Positions 9,875 to 19,992 of a stretch of 64,000 bases of DNA are shown in pieces; the stretch's first letter is position 1; every line of letters starts with the position of its first letter. The notes beneath the pieces are model-generated. The model saw nothing but the letters and a program-made list of their open reading frames with translations. It searched no databases and had not been told where the DNA came from. The stretch lies in assembly GCA_964505065.1 (NCBI GenBank), contig CAZDGF010000010.1, positions 3,188 to 67,187 of the forward strand, read 5' to 3'. The DNA is from JABMMZ01 sp964505065 (GTDB taxonomy: Bacteria > Bacteroidota > Bacteroidia > NS11-12g > UBA955). The translations under genes and the position numbers were made by a program.

Positions 9875-11206
9875 ATGAAAGAAAAAATTTTAATTGTTGG
9901 CGGTGGTTTAAGTGGCTCTTTATTGGCTATTTGTATGGCAAAAAGAGGATTTGATGTGCACTTGTACGAGCGTAGAGCAGATATGCGCAAAGGCAAAACG
10001 GAGGCAGGCAGGTCTATCAATTTGGCTTTATCTACAAGAGGTATATCAGCTTTAGAAAAAGTGGGATTAGCAGAGCAGGTGCTACACGATGCAATACCTA
10101 TGCATGGGCGAATGATGCACAGTATAAAAGGCGAACTTACCTACCAACCATATGGTAAAGATGGGCAATACATTAACTCTGTAAGCCGTGCAGGGCTCAA
10201 TTTAAAATTGATAGAACTGGCAGATGAATTTGAAAATGTGAGCATTTATTTTAATAGCAAATGTATAGATGCTAATTTGGATAAAAACGAAGTAATTGTT
10301 CAGCTTGAAAATGGCGTAACAGAAACCGTAAAGGGCGATGTAATATTTGGTTCAGATGGAGCATTTAGTGCTATTAGAAGCGAAATGCAAAAGCAAAACA
10401 AATTTAATTATAGCCAACAATACGAAAACTATGGCTACAAAGAATTAGAAATTTTACCCCATAAAAATGGCGAATTTTTAATTGAAGAAAATGCGCTGCA
10501 TATATGGCCTCGTGGCGAGTTTATGATGATAGCCTTGCCCAATCCTAACGGTAGCTTTACATGCACTTTATTTTTAGCTTACGAAGGCGAAAAAAGTTTT
10601 GAAAAACTAAAAACAAAAGAAGAAGTAAAACTTTTTTTTGAAACTTATTTTGCAGATACTATTCAATATATGCCCAATTATTTAGAAGACTTTTTTAATA
10701 ATCCAATTGGCAGTTTGGTAACTGTAAAATGTAGCCCTTGGGTACGCAATAAATTTGCCCTTGTGGGCGATGCAGCCCATGCCATTATTCCTTTTTATGG
10801 ACAAGGTATGAATTGCAGTTTTGAAGATGTAAAAGAATTGGACGAAATAATAGAAACCCATTATCCTAATTGGGAATTAATACTGGATAAATACCAAAAG
10901 GCACGGATAGAAAATGCAAATGCCATAGCCGATTTGGCTTGTAAAAATTTTGTAGAAATGCGAGATTTAGTTGGACAAACAGAGTTTATGCACTTCAAAA
11001 AAATAGAACACGACTTGTGCGAACTATACCCCGATAAATTTAAAAGTCAATATGAATTGGTAACCTTTAATACCTCGCCATACAGCTATGCGCTAAAACA
11101 AGGCAGTAAAAACGAAGCATTAATTCAACATATTATTTCCCATAAATTAGATACACAATTAGACAATAAATCCTTAATTTTGCCTTTGATAGAAAAATAT
11201 CTTTGA
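9875..11206 (+). CDS. kmo: Kynurenine 3-monooxygenase
   Basis: 443 aa FAD-dependent hydroxylase. It would convert L-kynurenine to 3-hydroxykynurenine with NADPH and O2. The dinucleotide motif GGGLSGSLLA lies at residues 9-18. The family arginine region (ERRADMRKG, then EAGRSINLALSTRG) follows, and the second FAD motif is LVGDAAHAIIPFYGQGMNCSFED. Length matches the KMO family. The C-terminal region is less conserved, as expected. No kynureninase, 3-hydroxyanthranilate dioxygenase or tryptophan dioxygenase gene is seen in the window, so the rest of the pathway must lie elsewhere. Confidence 0.9.
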   Translation: MKEKILIVGGGLSGSLLAICMAKRGFDVHLYERRADMRKGKTEAGRSINLALSTRGISALEKVGLAEQVLHDAIPMHGRMMHSIKGELTYQPYGKDGQYINSVSRAGLNLKLIELADEFENVSIYFNSKCIDANLDKNEVIVQLENGVTETVKGDVIFGSDGAFSAIRSEMQKQNKFNYSQQYENYGYKELEILPHKNGEFLIEENALHIWPRGEFMMIALPNPNGSFTCTLFLAYEGEKSFEKLKTKEEVKLFFETYFADTIQYMPNYLEDFFNNPIGSLVTVKCSPWVRNKFALVGDAAHAIIPFYGQGMNCSFEDVKELDEIIETHYPNWELILDKYQKARIENANAIADLACKNFVEMRDLVGQTEFMHFKKIEHDLCELYPDKFKSQYELVTFNTSPYSYALKQGSKNEALIQHIISHKLDTQLDNKSLILPLIEKYL

Positions 11207-11263
11207 TGAAAAATAAAGTTGGCAATTATTCAGTTAGCAGTTGGCAAAGAAAAAACTTTTCTT

Positions 11264-11291
11264 CTTTATTCCCTATCGGTCATGAGAATAG
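11264..11291. repeat. 28-bp dispersed repeat, copy A
   Basis: This 28-bp sequence (containing TTCCCTATCGGTCATGAGAA) recurs identically at 41305-41332. Both copies are intergenic and are followed by a similar GTxxCGTG. A shortened relative, in reverse complement, may lie at 20050-20069. No gene is present between 11207 and 11386. Confidence 0.7.
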
Positions 11292-11386
11292 TTTCGTGCT
11301 AAAAAAATTAGTGCATTTTCCGCATAGGCAGAACAGGCTGTGGCAAAAAACAATTAAACAATTAAACAATATAACAATTTAATAAA

Positions 11387-12073
11387 ATGCAATTCAAAAA
11401 AATAACCCTTTTTACCCTTGTAATAGCCTCAATAATGAGCTTTACATTACAAACATCTCCAAAGAAAACCACAACTAAGAAAGCTGCAACCAAAACTGCA
11501 GTAAAACCAAAAGTAAAAACTTCTAAAAACAAAAAAGAAGAACTTTTGGAAATAACAACCGACCAAGGCACAATGATAGTATGGCTTTACAATGCTACAC
11601 CGTTGCACAAAGCCAATATTTTAAAATTGGCTAAAAGTGGTTTTTACGATAGCACCACTTTTCATAGAATAATTCCCAATTTTATGATACAAGGTGGCGA
11701 CCCAAACAGTAAAGACAAGGACCCAAACAACGATGGTATGGGCGGTCCAGAATATACCATACCACACGAAATAAGAGACAGTATAAAACATGAGCGTGGG
11801 GCATTGTGTGCAGCCCGCACAGGCAATCCTGCTATGGCAAGCAGTAGTTGTCAATTTTATATTTGCCATAGCACAGATGGTACAAGCTTTTTGAACGGAC
11901 AATACACAGTATATGGCAAAGTAATAAAAGGTTTGGAGGCAATAGATAAAATAGTAGCCCAGCCTACAAGCAGCAACGACCGCCCAACAAAAAATATTTA
12001 CATGAAAATAAAAGTGATAAATAAAACCCTTGCCCAAATAAAAACGGAATATGGGTATGTTCCAAAAATGTAA
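11387..12073 (+). CDS. Cyclophilin-type peptidyl-prolyl cis-trans isomerase, exported
   Basis: 228 aa. A signal-like N-terminus (MQFKKITLFTLVIASIMSFTLQ) is followed by a Lys/Thr-rich linker of about 30 residues, then a cyclophilin domain. Landmarks are FHRIIPNFMIQGGDP, GMGGPEYTIPHE, GALCAARTGNPAMASSSCQFYIC and FLNGQYTVYGKVIKG. The catalytic Arg sits in FHRI. It should speed prolyl isomerisation of exported proteins, probably in the periplasm. The active-site tryptophan of human CypA is not evident, which is common in bacterial members. Confidence 0.9.
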   Translation: MQFKKITLFTLVIASIMSFTLQTSPKKTTTKKAATKTAVKPKVKTSKNKKEELLEITTDQGTMIVWLYNATPLHKANILKLAKSGFYDSTTFHRIIPNFMIQGGDPNSKDKDPNNDGMGGPEYTIPHEIRDSIKHERGALCAARTGNPAMASSSCQFYICHSTDGTSFLNGQYTVYGKVIKGLEAIDKIVAQPTSSNDRPTKNIYMKIKVINKTLAQIKTEYGYVPKM

Positions 12074-12126
12074 ATCGCTTAAGACTTCTCATTTTTAAAA
12101 TAATCAAAAAATCTAAATTAAGAACA

Positions 12127-13152
12127 ATGAAATATCAATTTTTAATTCTATTATTCGTTAGTTTAGCAATAAAATTGAACGCCCAAGACAAAGAAGAAAT
12201 TATTTTCAGAGATAAAAAAAGTACAGCAACTTTAAAATACAGTCAAATTTATAACAATCCAGATACTTTGCCACGATTTTATGGCAGCTTATCTCCAGGA
12301 TATTTAAGCAATTACAATCCATTAAAAGACAATGGCTCGTATTCAATATTTATAAATTTGGGCTATGTTGTAAACAATGAGTTGTCATTCGATTTTAAAG
12401 TTTTTACACCAATACCAGAAGATTTAATTGCGCTTAATGAATTTGATTATGGGCAACCACTGTATAAAGGTATTTTACATTACGATATTACATCTCATTA
12501 TAATATACTTCACAACAATATGAAAAGATACAAAAAAGAAGTAATTAAAGAAACAGGCAACATGTACACTAATATTGTTACCAGATATTATGCAAAAGTA
12601 CCAGTTGTGCATAGAAATAATCTTTCTGTAGATTTTGGTTTCAATAAATTCAATTTTTATAATAGCAGCATAATTTCAAAAGTAGAAAATCCTGTAGATG
12701 TTTTTTATTTCAAAGTAATAGGAAATACAGCATTTTATAATGCAAAAATAGGAGTTAGTTTTTTAAGAACAGAAAGCCGAAAATACAAGGTAAAAAATGG
12801 ATTAGAAAATGTAATAGCCAAACATAAAAGACTATACTCCTATTTATCTTATGTAATTAATACAAAATATGATGTTGTAACTTACGAAAGAAGAAAAGTA
12901 GGCTATGAAGAATTAAATAAGAACATAAAACAAGACTTTAATAACAATAATTTGAATCCAACAATCAACCCCATTGGATTTAGAATAGGATTTGAAAACA
13001 AATACTTTTTCCCAGCAAAAGTTAATATTTATACAACAATAGGATTTGAAATTGGATATATTCCAACAATTCAATTTCAAGGGAAATCTAAATCAAACCC
13101 TTTACTTTGGTCAGTAAATTTTGGTTTAGGCTTATTTGATAAATTGAAATAA
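12127..13152 (+). CDS. Hypothetical secreted protein, probable outer-membrane beta-barrel
   Basis: 341 aa with signal peptide (MKYQFLILLFVSLAIKLNAQ). The rest shows amphipathic strand patterns (GSYSIFINLGYVVNNELSFDFKVF, GFRIGFENKYFFPAKVNIY) and ends in a glycine/aromatic strand (LLWSVNFGLGLF), which suggests a small outer-membrane barrel. I do not recognise the family. It lies 53 bp after the cyclophilin gene on the same strand. Confidence 0.5.
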   Translation: MKYQFLILLFVSLAIKLNAQDKEEIIFRDKKSTATLKYSQIYNNPDTLPRFYGSLSPGYLSNYNPLKDNGSYSIFINLGYVVNNELSFDFKVFTPIPEDLIALNEFDYGQPLYKGILHYDITSHYNILHNNMKRYKKEVIKETGNMYTNIVTRYYAKVPVVHRNNLSVDFGFNKFNFYNSSIISKVENPVDVFYFKVIGNTAFYNAKIGVSFLRTESRKYKVKNGLENVIAKHKRLYSYLSYVINTKYDVVTYERRKVGYEELNKNIKQDFNNNNLNPTINPIGFRIGFENKYFFPAKVNIYTTIGFEIGYIPTIQFQGKSKSNPLLWSVNFGLGLFDKLK

Positions 13153-13252
13153 AAAATACGCAATTATCCAATTTGACAATTTTTTAATATATTTCTCTCA
13201 TTGAATTTAAAAAACAATTAGAAATTATCAACCAGTAAAATATAAACTATTA

Positions 13253-13807
13253 TTACTTTCTTACCGGAAAGCGCATTTTATAATCATGGTTTACCCTACC
13301 AGCACTTATATTGGCAAGTTTTCCTTTTAGTAAATTGCGTTTTAATGGCGAAATATAATCTACAAATAGTTTACCCTCTATGTGGTCGTATTCATGCTGA
13401 ATAATGCGTGCAGCCATACCGTCAAAACTTTGCTCGTGCTGTTTAAATTCTTCATCAAAATAGCGAATAGTTAATTCAGACTTACGCATTACGTTTTCTC
13501 TAATGGTAGGAATACTCAAGCAGCCTTCCTCATATTTCCACTCCTCGCCCCACTCATTAAGTATAGTAGGGTTTATAAATGTTTGTTTAAACTTTGTAGG
13601 TTTTATGTTTTCTATTGGGCTGCCATCTACAATAAAAATACGGATAGGCAAACCTATTTGAGGCGCTGCTAAACCTATACCATTGCTATCGTACATTGTT
13701 TCATACATATTGACAATTAGTTCTTTTAAATTAGGATAATCTGCTGTTATCTCTTCACATTTTTTGCGCAACACAGGGCTGCCATAGGCATATATCGGTA
13801 ATATCAT
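13253..13807 (-). CDS. def: Peptide deformylase
   Basis: 184 aa. It removes the formyl group from nascent N-terminal methionine. All three family motifs are present: GIGLAAPQIG (residues 43-52), EGCLS (94-98, metal-ligand Cys96) and HEYDH (138-142, metal-ligand His138 and His142 with catalytic Glu139). Its ATG overlaps the TGA of the upstream ruvX as ATGA (13804-13807), so the two are translationally coupled. Confidence 0.96.
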   Translation of the reverse strand: MILPIYAYGSPVLRKKCEEITADYPNLKELIVNMYETMYDSNGIGLAAPQIGLPIRIFIVDGSPIENIKPTKFKQTFINPTILNEWGEEWKYEEGCLSIPTIRENVMRKSELTIRYFDEEFKQHEQSFDGMAARIIQHEYDHIEGKLFVDYISPLKRNLLKGKLANISAGRVNHDYKMRFPVRK

Positions 13808-14214
13808 TTACTGGCTAAATAAGTTTGCAAAATTAAGGCAGCAGCCACCGTATCTACAAGTTTTTTATTTCTTCTGTCTTTTTTTTTATAGCCAGCATCT
13901 ATTAGTGTTTGCTTAGCCATACGGCTTGTAAGCCTTTCATCTATAAGCACTATGGGCATTGTAGGAAAATTTTCTTTCAATTTTTTTTCAAATTCTACAA
14001 CCAATTCTGTAGCATCGGTTTCGCCTCCGTCCATATTTTTTGGTTCGCCCAATACAATGGTTGTTACTTCCTCTTTTGCAAAATATTCTTTTAAATACTG
14101 AATTATTTTAGCGGTATCAATGGTATCTAAAGGATGGGCAAATATTTGTAAATGGTCGGTTACAGCCACTCCTACTCTGCGTTTTCCATAATCTAAAGCT
14201 ATTACTCTTGCCAT
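13804..14214 (-). CDS. ruvX: Putative pre-16S rRNA nuclease / Holliday junction resolvase-like (YqgF)
   Basis: About 136 aa, RNase H-like fold. Motifs are MARVIALDYGKRRVGVAV at the N-terminus (first acidic residue), LGEPKNMDG in the middle and PIVLIDERLTS near the C-terminus. The frame is open upstream to an ATG at 14235, but the extra residues (MQYFKNK) are not part of the family, so I start at 14214. YqgF proteins process the 5' end of 16S rRNA and are essential in E. coli. It is the first gene of the ruvX-def pair. Confidence 0.88.
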   Translation of the reverse strand: MARVIALDYGKRRVGVAVTDHLQIFAHPLDTIDTAKIIQYLKEYFAKEEVTTIVLGEPKNMDGGETDATELVVEFEKKLKENFPTMPIVLIDERLTSRMAKQTLIDAGYKKKDRRNKKLVDTVAAALILQTYLASK

Positions 14215-14265
14215 TTTATTTTTAAAGTATTGCAAATTGCATTTTTAATTTCTGTATAAAAAAAT

Positions 14266-14273
14266 TATTTTCG
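14266..14273 (+). promoter_or_regulatory. Possible -7 box upstream of lysA
   Basis: TATTTTCG differs by one base from TAnnTTTG and ends 6 nt before the lysA ATG. If used, the lysA message would be nearly leaderless. Confidence 0.35.
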
Positions 14274-14279
14274 CACAAT

Positions 14280-15512
14280 ATGGAATTAGTGAACGGAAGA
14301 TATGAACTTGATGGTGTAGATTTATTGGCAGTAGTAGAACAATACCAATCGCCTGTGTATGTGTATAGCGCAGCCACAATGCAAAAGCAATTTGAAAAAC
14401 TAAACAATGCCTTTAAGGGTGTTAATTTAAAATTGCATTATGCGTGTAAGGCATTAAGTAATATCAATGTTTTAAAACTAATGAAAAATATGGGTACTGG
14501 TTTAGATGCGGTATCTATTCAAGAAGTATGGCTTGGGCTAAAAGCTGGTTTTGAGCCTTCGGAAATTCTTTACACCCCAAATGGTGTAAGTATGGAGGAA
14601 ATAGATATGGCTGTAGCCGAAGGGGTAAAAATAAATATTGATAATATTTCTATTTTAGAGCAATTTGGCGCAAAATATGGCAGAAAAATACCTGTTTGTA
14701 TTCGCATAAATCCGCACATTATGGCGGGCGGAAATACCAAAATAAGCACAGGGCATATAGATTCTAAATTTGGCATAAGTTATTACCAATTGCGCCATGT
14801 GGAGCGTGTTGTAAAGCTTTATGATATTTGTGTAGAAGGCTTACACATGCATACAGGTAGCGATATTTTAGATGCCGAAGTTTTTTTGCGTGGTGCCGAT
14901 TTATTGTTTGAGGCTGCCGAGGGTTTTAAAGAACTAAAATACATGGATTTTGGGAGTGGTTTTAAAGTGGCATATAAAGAAAACGATGTAACCATAGATA
15001 TAGAAGATATAGGGGCAAAAATAGCCTCACGTTTTATAGAATTTAATAAGAAATATGGCAGCGAGTTGGAGCTTTGGTTTGAACCTGGCAAATTTTTAGT
15101 ATCGGAATCGGGCTATTTTTTGGCTAAAACCAATGTGGTAAAACAAACTACAAGCACCACTTTTGCAGGTGTAGATACAGGCTTAAACCACCTTATACGC
15201 CCAATGCTTTATGATGCTTACCATAAAATTACCAATATTAGCAACCCCGCAGGCATAGAGCGCATTTATGCTGTAGTAGGCTATATATGCGAAACAGATA
15301 CTTTTGGTTGGGATAGAAAACTAAATGAAGTGCGAGAGGGCGATATATTGGCTTTTCACAATGCAGGGGCTTATGGCTTTAGTATGAGTAGCAATTACAA
15401 TTCACGCTTTCGCCCAGCAGAGGTGCTTATAATAAATGGCAAAGCAGAGCTAATTAGAAGAAGAGAAACAATTGAAGATTTGCTGCTTGCGCAAGTGTTA
15501 ATTGATATTTAG
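14280..15512 (+). CDS. lysA: Diaminopimelate decarboxylase
   Basis: 410 aa fold-type III PLP enzyme catalysing the last step of lysine synthesis, meso-DAP to L-lysine. The PLP-binding lysine is Lys57 in LHYACKALSN. HMHTGS, the glycine-rich MDFGSGFKV and EPGKFLV build the PLP and substrate pocket. CETDTFGWD takes the position of the CESGD-type motif contributed across the dimer. Divergent from ruvX-def with a 65-bp gap. Confidence 0.93.
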   Translation: MELVNGRYELDGVDLLAVVEQYQSPVYVYSAATMQKQFEKLNNAFKGVNLKLHYACKALSNINVLKLMKNMGTGLDAVSIQEVWLGLKAGFEPSEILYTPNGVSMEEIDMAVAEGVKINIDNISILEQFGAKYGRKIPVCIRINPHIMAGGNTKISTGHIDSKFGISYYQLRHVERVVKLYDICVEGLHMHTGSDILDAEVFLRGADLLFEAAEGFKELKYMDFGSGFKVAYKENDVTIDIEDIGAKIASRFIEFNKKYGSELELWFEPGKFLVSESGYFLAKTNVVKQTTSTTFAGVDTGLNHLIRPMLYDAYHKITNISNPAGIERIYAVVGYICETDTFGWDRKLNEVREGDILAFHNAGAYGFSMSSNYNSRFRPAEVLIINGKAELIRRRETIEDLLLAQVLIDI

Positions 15513-15602
15513 TTTTTTTGTTATATATAATAATTGTATTGGTTTTAAACAAAATTAAAGATAACTTTGTAAAAGGTTTCTTTACAATATTTAAACTAAA
15601 GT

Positions 15603-18600
15603 ATGAAAAAAGCTGTACTCATTATTCTTTTTAGTATTTCATTTTTTTCAGTATCTGCTCAAAAAACAAATACAGGTACAGACTTTTGGTTAGCATTTAT
15701 TGGCAATTACGATTCTCTATATGCAGGTAGATACGATTCTTTAAAATTATATGTTTCTGCTGCGCAAACCTCACAAATAACAATTTCTATACCCTTACAA
15801 TCTTATAGTGTAAATTATACAGTGCCAAAAGATAGTGTTATAGTATGTTTAATTCCTTTGCATTTGGGCTATATTTATTCAACAGAGGTTAAAGAAAACA
15901 AGGCTATTCATTTAACATCAGATTTTCCTGTTTCTGTTTCATCTATGAATTTACTATATGCTACAACAGATGCCAGTATTGTATTGCCAACAACTAATAT
16001 TCCAAAAAACCCTAAATACATTTCAGTAAATCCAAGTTCAAGTTATAATAGTGCTATTATGTTAGTAGCCCCCGAGGATAGTATAGATATTACAATTATA
16101 CCAACAACAAACACAAGAGGAGGTAACAATGCAAACCTACCGTTTAATATTATACTTAACAGAGGGCAATTATATCAAATACTTGCAAGCAGCGACCTTA
16201 CAGGCACTTCTATTGTTGTAAACAATAACAAAAAATTAATTGCATTTAGTGGCGATAAATGCTCTAATTGGCCCTGTGGAGCTTGCGACCATCAATATGA
16301 GCAAATTATTCCTGAAGAGGTATTAGATACTGCCTATTTAGTTGCCCCTCATTTTGGGCATACAAGAGGATTTTATACCAAAATAGTGCCATTAGACACA
16401 AATACAACTATTAAAGTTAATAATAGAATATATAACAACGTTTCGTATAAAAATCCTTTGGTAATAAATACTACTTCTGGCGATTCTAATTTATATGTTA
16501 GCGGCACAAAAAAATTCAGATGTTATCAATTTCTTAAAGGTGCTGGTATAAATTGTAGTGGATATTATAATTCAAGCTATGGCGACCCAGCAATGGTATG
16601 TATTTTAAGTGCCAAATATTTTGGTGAAAAATCTCTTTTTAGCACCGTAAATTCATTTAATTTAAAAGACCATTATGTTAATATTATAATTCATAAAAAA
16701 TCTAAAGACAATGTGTATTTTGATGGGCTTCTATTAGATTCAACAGAATTTTATGATTTTCATTACAATAGTAATTTTGCTTATGCCAAAATATTACTTT
16801 CAGATGGGCAACATACCATAGAATGTTCAGATGGACATTTGGCATACTGTTATGGTGTGGGCTTTTACGAATCTTATTTATATTTAGCAGGCTTTAGTTT
16901 GCCTAATTTTGATATTTCGTTTTTAGATTCTGTAAAACAATACGATTGTAAAAACAAAAGAATAAAAATGCAATTTAATGCTCAATTTTCATCTCCCATT
17001 AAAAAAGCAACTTGGTATTTTGGCGATGGAACTACTGCCGTTGGCGACCCAGTAAGCCATTGGTATGACAGCATAGGTATTTATAAAATAAAAGTGGTTG
17101 GCGAAAACTTTAGCAACAATAAAGATTCATTTATAAGAACTATTAATATTAATTGGCCTATTTTTAATCCAATAACCAACAAATACTCATGTGGCGATAC
17201 GATTAAATATATAGAAAGAAGCCCTTTTTTTAGTAATTTTAAATGGCAAGATAGCAGCACCCAAAACTATTACAATGCCTATGGAGCAAGCAAAAAACTT
17301 TGGGTAAAAGCAACTGATACAAGCGGATATTGTCTTTTTAAAGACACGGCAAATTATTATTTTACAGAGGTAATTGTAGATTCTAAAATTGAAAAAATAG
17401 ATACTTGCCATAAACGAAGTCTATTTGTATTGAAAGATAGCGTTAAAATTAAAGATGGCAACATTTTGACAAAAATTTGGATAATACCAAACTATTTTAC
17501 TTTTTTTGATTCTACAAATATAAAAGTACACTTGCCAATGCCGGGCAAATATCCTGTATATTTAGATGTAATAACAGAAAAATGTAAACTACGCCATAAA
17601 ACAGAAATAGTGGTACACCCAAACTCTAAGGTTTTTGGCAAACCCGTGAACGAAGTATTTTGCGAGGGCGAAAAATTCAAATTGTATGATAGCTCAATTC
17701 TTGTTACAGGTAAATTTAAAACCATAAAATGGCTTTTTGATGATGGGGCAACTGAAATGCAAAGCGATTCTCTAAAACTAATAACTTCATTGCCTTTTAA
17801 CGGAGAAATAACCCGCCCTTTTAAGCATATTGCAATTACAGATAAAAACTGTTCTGATACCTTTAGAAATCAAATGTTGATATACCCTAAACCAAGTGTT
17901 AATTTTTTAATTGATATTGATTCTCAACAATGCTTGCCTACTGCAAGATGGACATATACAAGCCAAACAACAACTTATGATGATACATCGGCTTTATCAT
18001 GGAATACAGGCAATGGTAAATTTGGAACCAATTATACAATGAAAAATATAAGATATTTTGCAGAAGGTAAATACAAGGTTAAACTTTCTGCTAAATCTAC
18101 TTATGGCTGCCAAGACTCAATGATAAAATATGTACACGTATTTGCGCCTCCTATTTCTAAATTTACAATTAACGACTCTGCACAATGTTTAAGTAATAAT
18201 TTATTTGAATTTAATAACCAAACAACAGGCAGGAACTATACATATAATTGGCGTTTTGGGAATGGTAATAATTCTAAAAAAACATCGCCCGATTCAATTA
18301 CTTATAATAATTTTGGCAATTACGTTGTAACATTAACTGCAAATTCGCCTATAAAAGATTGTTCTGATTCTGTTTCAAAAACAATTATTGTAACACAAAA
18401 TCCTAATGCTACATTTACTTTTAACAATAAAGAACAATGCATATCAAAAAATATATTTCAATTTAACAATTCAAGCACTGCAAAACATTTAATTGATAGT
18501 AATATTTGGCTTGTAGATAATATAAATTACTTCAATAAAAATTTATCGAATATTAAATATAATACAACAGGCGTAAAACTTATAAAACTTACGGTAATAG

Positions 18601-19940
18601 ATACCAATGGTTGCAATAATACCTATACTGATTCTGTTATTATAACGCCAAACCCATTAGTTAATTTGACTGTCAATGATTCTATTCAATGCCTAAACAC
18701 TCATTCCTTTGTATTTAAAACCCAAAATTATCCATTAGATTCTAATACTTGGAAATTAGACAATATAACAATTGGAAATAAGCTGCTTGAAGACTCTCTG
18801 AATGTTAATAATCTTTTATCAGGCAATTATAAATTAACCCTATTTAAACACAATGCAATAGGCTGCAACGATAGCAACACAATTAATTTTACGGTACTAC
18901 CCAAACCAATAGCACAATTCAGTATTAATAAAGATAGCCAATGTTTAAATAATAATTTATTTACATTCAACAATCTATCTACAGCCAATAATGACGCTAT
19001 AACTAACAACTATTTTTACACAATTAATAATAGATATACAGGCAGCCCCAGCCTTTCTAATATTTCATATTCAAATATAGGGCAACACGCTATTAGCTTA
19101 AAAATTATTACACAAGAAAATTGCACCGATAGTATTAACAAAAGTATTGAAATATTGCCAACACCAAATTTTAATGCATTGAACGATAGTGTATGTTTAT
19201 ACCAATATTCAAATATTAATGCAATTCAACTAAGTGGCAACCCTATAACACAATGGAATTGGAAATTTTCTGATGGTAGTACAAGTAATACATCGCCTCC
19301 ATTTTCCCATTTATTTAATGCCGCAGGTAATTATAACTCTATTATTACTGTAACCGATATTTATAATTGTACTGAAACCAAAACTTTTATTTCAGCCTAT
19401 AAAATATATCCATTGCCAAATGCTAATTTTTATTTCAATGATTTTAATTCAGAAGATATAACTGCCAAGATACAATTTGTACCACAAATAATATTAAGTA
19501 CAAACCAATACCTTTGGAAATTTCCTGATGCATCACAATCATATAAAGATTCATTAACAAAGATTATAACTGAACAAATGAAAGGTGCTGTTACCCTTAA
19601 AGTTACTAATGAATACCAGTGTATTGACTCAACTATGCAATATGTAAATATTTTTCCAAAAAACTTTAATTTCTTTATACCCAATGCCTTTACTCCAAAT
19701 TTAGATGAAAATAATGATGAGCTATTGCCTATTGGATTAAAAAATGCTACCAATTATCGCTTTGAAATATATAACAGATGGGGCGAAAAAATATTTTTAA
19801 GTAATGATATTAACAAAGGCTGGGACGGAAATTACTTACAACAACCTGTAATGGAAGGCAATTATCTATATTCTATAAGCTTTAGATATATAGATGGAAA
19901 AACATACCACTATCGAGGATTAATAAATTTATTAAAATAA
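15603..19940 (+). CDS. Giant cell-surface PKD-repeat protein with IgGFc-binding-like N-domain and T9SS type B C-terminus
   Basis: 1445 aa. Signal peptide MKKAVLIILFSISFFSVSAQ. Residues ~25-430 begin GTDFWLAFIGNY and resemble the bacterial IgGFc-binding N-terminal domain. Many PKD-like Ig repeats follow; several open with QCLNNN-type motifs (INDSAQCLSNNLFEFNNQ, VNDSIQCLNTHSFVFK, INKDSQCLNNNLFTFNN). The last ~90 residues (FIPNAFTPNLDENNDELLP ... YNRWGEKIF ... GWDGNY ... YHYRGLINLLK) form the gliding-motility-associated type B CTD. This is a likely adhesin or filament-like surface protein exported by T9SS. The start is set by the signal peptide. Confidence 0.85.
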   Translation: MKKAVLIILFSISFFSVSAQKTNTGTDFWLAFIGNYDSLYAGRYDSLKLYVSAAQTSQITISIPLQSYSVNYTVPKDSVIVCLIPLHLGYIYSTEVKENKAIHLTSDFPVSVSSMNLLYATTDASIVLPTTNIPKNPKYISVNPSSSYNSAIMLVAPEDSIDITIIPTTNTRGGNNANLPFNIILNRGQLYQILASSDLTGTSIVVNNNKKLIAFSGDKCSNWPCGACDHQYEQIIPEEVLDTAYLVAPHFGHTRGFYTKIVPLDTNTTIKVNNRIYNNVSYKNPLVINTTSGDSNLYVSGTKKFRCYQFLKGAGINCSGYYNSSYGDPAMVCILSAKYFGEKSLFSTVNSFNLKDHYVNIIIHKKSKDNVYFDGLLLDSTEFYDFHYNSNFAYAKILLSDGQHTIECSDGHLAYCYGVGFYESYLYLAGFSLPNFDISFLDSVKQYDCKNKRIKMQFNAQFSSPIKKATWYFGDGTTAVGDPVSHWYDSIGIYKIKVVGENFSNNKDSFIRTININWPIFNPITNKYSCGDTIKYIERSPFFSNFKWQDSSTQNYYNAYGASKKLWVKATDTSGYCLFKDTANYYFTEVIVDSKIEKIDTCHKRSLFVLKDSVKIKDGNILTKIWIIPNYFTFFDSTNIKVHLPMPGKYPVYLDVITEKCKLRHKTEIVVHPNSKVFGKPVNEVFCEGEKFKLYDSSILVTGKFKTIKWLFDDGATEMQSDSLKLITSLPFNGEITRPFKHIAITDKNCSDTFRNQMLIYPKPSVNFLIDIDSQQCLPTARWTYTSQTTTYDDTSALSWNTGNGKFGTNYTMKNIRYFAEGKYKVKLSAKSTYGCQDSMIKYVHVFAPPISKFTINDSAQCLSNNLFEFNNQTTGRNYTYNWRFGNGNNSKKTSPDSITYNNFGNYVVTLTANSPIKDCSDSVSKTIIVTQNPNATFTFNNKEQCISKNIFQFNNSSTAKHLIDSNIWLVDNINYFNKNLSNIKYNTTGVKLIKLTVIDTNGCNNTYTDSVIITPNPLVNLTVNDSIQCLNTHSFVFKTQNYPLDSNTWKLDNITIGNKLLEDSLNVNNLLSGNYKLTLFKHNAIGCNDSNTINFTVLPKPIAQFSINKDSQCLNNNLFTFNNLSTANNDAITNNYFYTINNRYTGSPSLSNISYSNIGQHAISLKIITQENCTDSINKSIEILPTPNFNALNDSVCLYQYSNINAIQLSGNPITQWNWKFSDGSTSNTSPPFSHLFNAAGNYNSIITVTDIYNCTETKTFISAYKIYPLPNANFYFNDFNSEDITAKIQFVPQIILSTNQYLWKFPDASQSYKDSLTKIITEQMKGAVTLKVTNEYQCIDSTMQYVNIFPKNFNFFIPNAFTPNLDENNDELLPIGLKNATNYRFEIYNRWGEKIFLSNDINKGWDGNYLQQPVMEGNYLYSISFRYIDGKTYHYRGLINLLK

Positions 19941-19992
19941 ATATTAAATGTGTGTTACAAACCATTTTAAAAAATAAAAATCTAATTTTGTT

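Noticed and set aside
9772..9954. 60-aa frame upstream of kmo
   Set aside because: It overlaps the kmo start in another frame, has atypical composition and no support.
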